A DNA stretch of 12,888 nucleotides. It comes from Chitinophaga pinensis. GTDB lineage: Bacteria; Bacteroidota; Bacteroidia; UKL13-3. The stretch covers positions 1 to 12,888 of the forward strand of contig CAMCJW010000053.1 of the NCBI GenBank assembly GCA_945875195.1, in the 5' to 3' direction. A program made the translations under genes and the position numbers. Below are positions 9,576 through 12,888 of this stretch, piece by piece (positions within the stretch are counted from its first letter, which is position 1; the number at the start of each line of letters is the position of its first letter). The notes under the pieces were generated by a model. It saw nothing but the letters and a program-made list of their open reading frames with translations, did not search any database and was not told the DNA's origin.

Positions 9576-10838
9576 TTAAAATTGCAGATAAATTAAAGCT
9601 ACAGCAGCAACTGTCATTATAATTAATGCTGCAAAGCCGAGGATATTTGTGATTATTCCATTCACGTTTTCTCCCAGTATTTTTTTGTTATTTGAAATGT
9701 GTAAAATCATGGCAATTAATACCGGAGCGGTTAACCCATATAGAATGGCGGTGTAAATCAATGATTGAATTGGCGTTATGCCTATATAATTTAGTGATAA
9801 GCCAAGTAATAATGAAATAGCAATAATGCTATAAAATGCTTTGGCTTCATGAAATTTTTTATCAAGGCCTTGTTCCCAACCAAAAGTTTCAGTTATGATG
9901 TATGATATGGATCCACTCAAAACAGGAATAGCAATAAGTCCTGTTCCAATTATTCCAATTGCAAAAAGAAGATAAGCGAGGTTTCCGGCTAGTGGTTTTA
10001 GTGCCATTGCAGCTTGCTCAACGGTGTCAATTTGATGAATCCCACCTTTAAATAAAACACTGCCTGTGGTCAGTATTATAAAATACATAACAAAACCAGA
10101 AACGGTCATTCCAAAATCTACATCTTTGGAAATTTCGTGAATTATTTTTTTATTTACAATTATGTGCTTTCGCTTTTTCTTCATTTCTTCAACCTCAATT
10201 GAGGCTTGCCAAAAGAAAAGATAAGGCGAAATAGTGGTGCCTAGTATGCCTACTATTATAGCTATAAAATCTTTGTTAAAAGTTATAGTTGGAATAAATG
10301 TTGCTTCCAAAATTTGTTTAAAATCTTGTTTATACAAAAACGGAACAATAAAATAAACCAACATTACAATGCACAAATACTTTAATACAGATGCTATTTT
10401 TTGATAGGGCAAGTAAATAATTAATCCTAAAAGTACAATTGTAAAAAACACACTAAAATAATTAGGGTCGATGGATGGAAATAGCAGATTGCCAACAGCT
10501 CCCATTCCTGCAATATCAGCACCAATATTCATAATAATGGCAGGGAAACTAAACAGCAACATCAGGTATAAAATAGGTCTTGGGTAGTGTTTTTTAAGCG
10601 TTCCTGTTAAACCTTGTGAAGTTACCAAACCAATTCTTGCACACATCTCTTGAATAGAAGCCATTAAAGGAAAGGCAATAATTGCAGTCCATAGTGTAGC
10701 AAGGCCAAATGCAGCACCCGCTTGGGAATAAGTTGCAATGCCAGATGGGTCATCGTCACTAGCACCTGTCACTAAACCTGGTCCTAGCTTTTTCCAATTG
10801 CTAAAAATTCTGGATGAAAATGTTTTCTTTTTTATCAT
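9576..10838 (-). CDS. NRAMP-family divalent metal transporter, non-canonical DPSG subgroup
   Basis: This is a 420-residue integral membrane protein with about 11 hydrophobic segments and the LeuT-like NRAMP fold, normal in length for the family. The family moves divalent metal ions into the cytoplasm, usually with protons. The first transmembrane segment has GASDDDPSGIATYSQAG (25-41). Thus the metal-binding Asp is kept (D30), but the usual DPGN is DPSG. In the sixth segment GTTISPYLFFWQ (200-211) stands where canonical proteins have the MPHN box, so the Met position is Ser204 and the His is Tyr206. NIGADIAGMG (104-113) matches the TDLAE part of TM3, with Asp kept and Glu lost. A basic loop (219-231, MKKKRKHIIVNKK) separates the halves. 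An in-frame TAA 15-17 bases upstream of the ATG, with no other start between, supports the start. No clear Shine-Dalgarno site. The metal carried cannot be told; Mn/Fe specificity should not be assumed. Confidence 0.9.
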   Translation of the reverse strand: MIKKKTFSSRIFSNWKKLGPGLVTGASDDDPSGIATYSQAGAAFGLATLWTAIIAFPLMASIQEMCARIGLVTSQGLTGTLKKHYPRPILYLMLLFSFPAIIMNIGADIAGMGAVGNLLFPSIDPNYFSVFFTIVLLGLIIYLPYQKIASVLKYLCIVMLVYFIVPFLYKQDFKQILEATFIPTITFNKDFIAIIVGILGTTISPYLFFWQASIEVEEMKKKRKHIIVNKKIIHEISKDVDFGMTVSGFVMYFIILTTGSVLFKGGIHQIDTVEQAAMALKPLAGNLAYLLFAIGIIGTGLIAIPVLSGSISYIITETFGWEQGLDKKFHEAKAFYSIIAISLLLGLSLNYIGITPIQSLIYTAILYGLTAPVLIAMILHISNNKKILGENVNGIITNILGFAALIIMTVAAVALIYLQF

Positions 10839-10955
10839 TTTTTTAGTCGCTAGTGATTAGGCCTCAAAAACAAAGGCAAGGTAATAAAGAATTCAGTGGT
10901 GGTATTTTTTCTAATTATAAGTTCAGGAAAAATATCTAGGTGTTATCAAGTAAAA

Positions 10956-10963
10956 CAAACATA
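10956..10963 (-). promoter_or_regulatory. Candidate -7 promoter element for the metal transporter
   Basis: On the minus strand TATGTTTG matches the Bacteroidota -7 consensus TAnnTTTG. It would give a 5' leader of about 110 bases before the transporter ATG. A TTTG that could serve as the -33 element lies upstream but about 25 bases away, somewhat farther than usual, so the call is weak. Confidence 0.3.
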
Positions 10964-11066
10964 ACGGCTTTTTAAACAACCTCCACCGCAAATTAGGCGT
11001 TTAAAGGTTTAGCGGACCTTCTTTTACAGAATAACTTAAGAACAGCTGAGACATTATCTGCTTTGG

Positions 11067-11088
11067 ATTGCACAGATATCTTTGCAAT
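11067..11088. repeat. 22-base imperfect inverted repeat
   Basis: The arms attgcacagat and atctttgcaat are complementary at 10 of 11 positions, with agatatct at the centre. The repeat lies 44-65 bases downstream of the glycosyltransferase stop on that gene's strand. It lacks a following T-run there, so it is a poor terminator. It could be a protein-binding site or an RNA hairpin; function unknown. Confidence 0.4.
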
Positions 11089-11131
11089 TTTATAAATTAC
11101 AAATATTCTATTTCTTGCTTGGGCAGCTTAT

Positions 11132-11905
11132 TCAAGGTTTTGAATTCTGAACCAACTTTCTTAAGTAGAGGTATTTATTTCGGGTATAGCTATAATGTGC
11201 CTTGGCAATTTTGAGTCCTTCTTCTCCATCCAAAAAGCCAAGTTGGAGAATGTATTCCCTAATAAATCGGAAAGTAGCACTGGAATATGCTTTGAAGATA
11301 TTAGCAGATTTGCCTTTTGCGGACATCTTACTGGCAAATAAATGGGCATATCTTTCCATTTTTTCCAAGTAAAAGGCGTCTGATTGGGTTGTAAAATGGT
11401 AGAGGTGTTCGTTCAAATTTTCTCTTGGAGTTTGCTTGTTCCAACTTAATCCTTCATGCACATCGTCTGTTTCGGTCCAGCTTAACAAACGTTTATCAAA
11501 TAGTCTATAATGCCAGTCGGGGTACCAGGCGCCATGTTTAATAGGTTTGTTGCCGTAATGGTTGATTAAATTTACTTTATACAGAGGCTTTAAGTTTCCA
11601 TTTTTGAATAGGGAGGAAAGTTCTTTGCACAATTCAGGTGAAAAGGCCTCATCTGCATCTATGCTAAAAATATAGTTATTTTTTGCCAAGGCATTTCCCA
11701 CATTTTTTTGCTTAGAATAGCCCTCCCAATTGTGGTGTATTACCTGTGCCCCCAAGGTTTTAGCTAATTCAATGGTTTTATCTGTACTACCACTATCTAC
11801 CACAATGATGTCGTTACAAATGGGCATAACAGAACGAATAGACCTTTCTATATTAGCTTCTTCATTTCGCGTTATTATTACAACCGACAATGGCAATATT
11901 TCCAT
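11132..11905 (-). CDS. Family 2 glycosyltransferase, WaaE/KdtX (beta-1,4-glucosyltransferase-like) type
   Basis: This is a 257-residue, apparently soluble GT-A enzyme with no signal peptide. It is the usual length for this group, whose members add sugars to lipopolysaccharide core or other envelope glycans from nucleotide-sugars on the cytoplasmic face of the membrane. Motifs in order: SVVIITRNEEANI (7-19) for nucleotide binding, VVDSGSTDKT (35-44), IDADE (82-86) as the metal-binding DxD-type motif, HGAWYPDWHYRLFDKR (124-139) and VHEGL (149-153), both typical of the acceptor side of this subgroup. The tail (204-230, FIREYILQLGFLDG) is amphipathic and probably touches the membrane. An in-frame TAA ends 9 bases before the ATG and no other start lies between, so the start is firm. 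It is divergent from lpdA across 110 bases. Donor and acceptor sugars cannot be read from sequence. Confidence 0.9.
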   Translation of the reverse strand: MEILPLSVVIITRNEEANIERSIRSVMPICNDIIVVDSGSTDKTIELAKTLGAQVIHHNWEGYSKQKNVGNALAKNNYIFSIDADEAFSPELCKELSSLFKNGNLKPLYKVNLINHYGNKPIKHGAWYPDWHYRLFDKRLLSWTETDDVHEGLSWNKQTPRENLNEHLYHFTTQSDAFYLEKMERYAHLFASKMSAKGKSANIFKAYSSATFRFIREYILQLGFLDGEEGLKIAKAHYSYTRNKYLYLRKLVQNSKP

Positions 11906-11988
11906 ACTGCAAGTTTAGGGCAAATGAGCTGATTTAAGAAATGGCTTAATAATTAGGATAAACTTTTTCATTTCACCCCCTTTCAACT

Positions 11989-11996
11989 TACCTTTG
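11989..11996 (+). promoter_or_regulatory. -7 promoter element of lpdA (TAnnTTTG type)
   Basis: TACCTTTG matches the Bacteroidota housekeeping -7 consensus exactly. It lies 19 bases before the lpdA ATG, so transcription would start only about 10-15 bases before the gene. At the -33 position there is a T-rich stretch (cttttt near 11963) and not a clean TTTG. The very short leader fits the absence of a Shine-Dalgarno site. Confidence 0.6.
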
Positions 11997-12015
11997 CACA
12001 AATATTTAATATACC

Positions 12016-12888
12016 ATGAAATACGATGTTACAATTATAGGCTCTGGTCCTGGTGGTTATGTGGCAGCAATTCGTTGCGCACAATTAGGCTTCAAAACAG
12101 CCCTTATAGAAAAATACAATACCCTTGGAGGTACTTGCCTAAACGTAGGATGTATTCCATCTAAAGCATTGCTTGATAGCTCAGAGCATTACCACAATGC
12201 CACCCATACCTTTAAAACTCATGGCATAGATATTCAAGATATACAAGTGAACCTAGCGCAAATGATAGAACGCAAAAATGGCGTGGTAAAAATCACTTGC
12301 GATGGCATTGATTTTCTGATGAAGAAAAATAAGATTGATGTATACAAAGGAATGGGTTCATTCATTGATAAAAATACCATCAAAATTAGTGGCGAAACCG
12401 AACAACAAATTGAAACCGATAAGGTAATTATAGCCACTGGTTCAAAGCCTGCCACCTTGCCAGGAATAGAAGTAGATAAGCAAAGAATAATCACTTCTAC
12501 CGAAGCTTTAAATATGAAAGAAATTCCTAAACACCTTGTTATTATTGGTGGTGGGGTAATTGGTTTAGAGTTGGGATCAGTATATGCACGTTTGGGTTCA
12601 AAGGTTTCTGTTATAGAATATACTGGTAGCATTATTCCAACAATGGATGCCACATTGGGCAAAGAATTGCAAAGAAGCTTGCGCAAATTGGGCTTTGAAT
12701 TTTTCTTCAACCACAAAGTAAAATCTGCCAAATCTAATGGCACTGAAGTGAGCATTGTTGCAGACAATGAAAAGGGTGAAGAAGTTAATTTTACAGGGGA
12801 TTACTGTTTGCTGAGCGTTGGTAGAAAAGCATATACTTTCGGTTTGAACCTAGAAGCAGCAGGTGTGAAAATGGATGAGCGCGGCAGG
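12016..12888 (+). CDS. lpdA: Dihydrolipoyl dehydrogenase (E3), 3' truncated by the window edge
   Basis: The first 291 residues of a FAD-dependent disulfide oxidoreductase of about 465 residues are present; the C-terminal interface domain, with its His-Glu pair, lies beyond the edge. E3 reoxidises the dihydrolipoyl groups of the pyruvate, 2-oxoglutarate and branched-chain dehydrogenase complexes and of the glycine cleavage system, passing electrons to NAD+. Visible are the FAD-binding GSGPGG (9-14), the redox disulfide GGTCLNVGCIPSK with Cys41 and Cys46, ATGS (140-143), the NAD-binding GGGVIGLELG (178-187) and SVGRKAYT near 276. The five-residue spacing of the cysteines with LNVGCIPSK is diagnostic of Lpd and argues against glutathione or mercuric reductase. 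An in-frame TAA lies 7-9 bases before the ATG, which fixes the start. The upstream gene is divergent and no E1 or E2 gene is in view, so which complex it serves is open. Confidence 0.95.
   Translation, partial: MKYDVTIIGSGPGGYVAAIRCAQLGFKTALIEKYNTLGGTCLNVGCIPSKALLDSSEHYHNATHTFKTHGIDIQDIQVNLAQMIERKNGVVKITCDGIDFLMKKNKIDVYKGMGSFIDKNTIKISGETEQQIETDKVIIATGSKPATLPGIEVDKQRIITSTEALNMKEIPKHLVIIGGGVIGLELGSVYARLGSKVSVIEYTGSIIPTMDATLGKELQRSLRKLGFEFFFNHKVKSAKSNGTEVSIVADNEKGEEVNFTGDYCLLSVGRKAYTFGLNLEAAGVKMDERGR

Larger units (their letters stand above)
10839..11131. other. Intergenic region between the transporter and glycosyltransferase genes
   Basis: These 293 bases hold no gene I can support. They contain the candidate transporter promoter, an imperfect dyad at 11067-11088 and a small hairpin (aaggt/acctt, 11004-11020). 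No recognised riboswitch, tRNA or strong terminator is visible. Together with the length of the gap this suggests that the two minus-strand genes are not one operon. Confidence 0.5.

Noticed and set aside
10839..11131. Metal-sensing riboswitch (yybP-ykoY or M-box type) ahead of the transporter
   Set aside because: I could not see the conserved cores of these classes; only small isolated hairpins. A covariance-model search (Infernal/Rfam) would settle it.
11098..11170. Alternative tail in another frame after the glycosyltransferase (KTLNKLPKQEIEYL then stop), suggesting a frameshift
   Set aside because: The annotated frame already gives a protein of normal family length; the alternative frame has a stop shortly upstream and is only about 23 codons long.
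12234..12767. 177-residue minus-strand open frame inside lpdA
   Set aside because: The plus strand here encodes Lpd with all its diagnostic motifs; the antisense product has no recognisable family.

Overview
The window looks like chromosomal DNA of a Bacteroidota bacterium, probably of the Chitinophagales/Sphingobacteriales type. Three things point this way. A giant extracellular protein ends in a type IX secretion (T9SS) C-terminal sorting domain. A good TAnnTTTG-type -7 promoter element lies upstream of lpdA. The DNA is AT-rich and the start codons lack clear Shine-Dalgarno sites. The lineage is an inference from these traits, not from a marker gene.

Layout. Positions 1-9354 (+) hold the 3' part of one very large gene (at least 3,117 codons, open at the left edge). 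It encodes a repetitive Asn/Thr/Ser/Gly-rich surface or secreted protein. Two roughly 1,000-residue modules, each with a parallel beta-helix, a conserved 'LRNNI' segment and an Ig-like domain, are followed by the head of a third. Then come a linker, four IPT/TIG domains, a beta-solenoid-like stretch, an FnIII-like domain and the T9SS type A sorting domain. A perfect 42-base palindrome with A-run and T-run flanks (9365-9406) closes the gene and could also terminate the converging gene. On the minus strand follow a non-canonical NRAMP-family metal transporter (9576-10838) and a family 2 glycosyltransferase of the WaaE/KdtX type (11132-11905). They are separated by about 290 bases and are probably transcribed separately. 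Divergent from the glycosyltransferase, the first 291 codons of dihydrolipoyl dehydrogenase (lpdA, 12016 to the right edge) begin just after a strong promoter match.

The four genes do not form an obvious pathway. The glycosyltransferase probably acts on envelope glycans and the giant protein is an envelope or secreted product, but nothing in the sequence links them. NRAMP and Lpd are independent transport and central-metabolism functions. I see no CRISPR array, insertion sequence, phage gene, tRNA or rRNA, and no evidence for a new multi-gene system. The points most worth a second look are the modular architecture of the giant protein, the altered metal-site motifs of the NRAMP protein, and an interrupted coding-like frame downstream of it.
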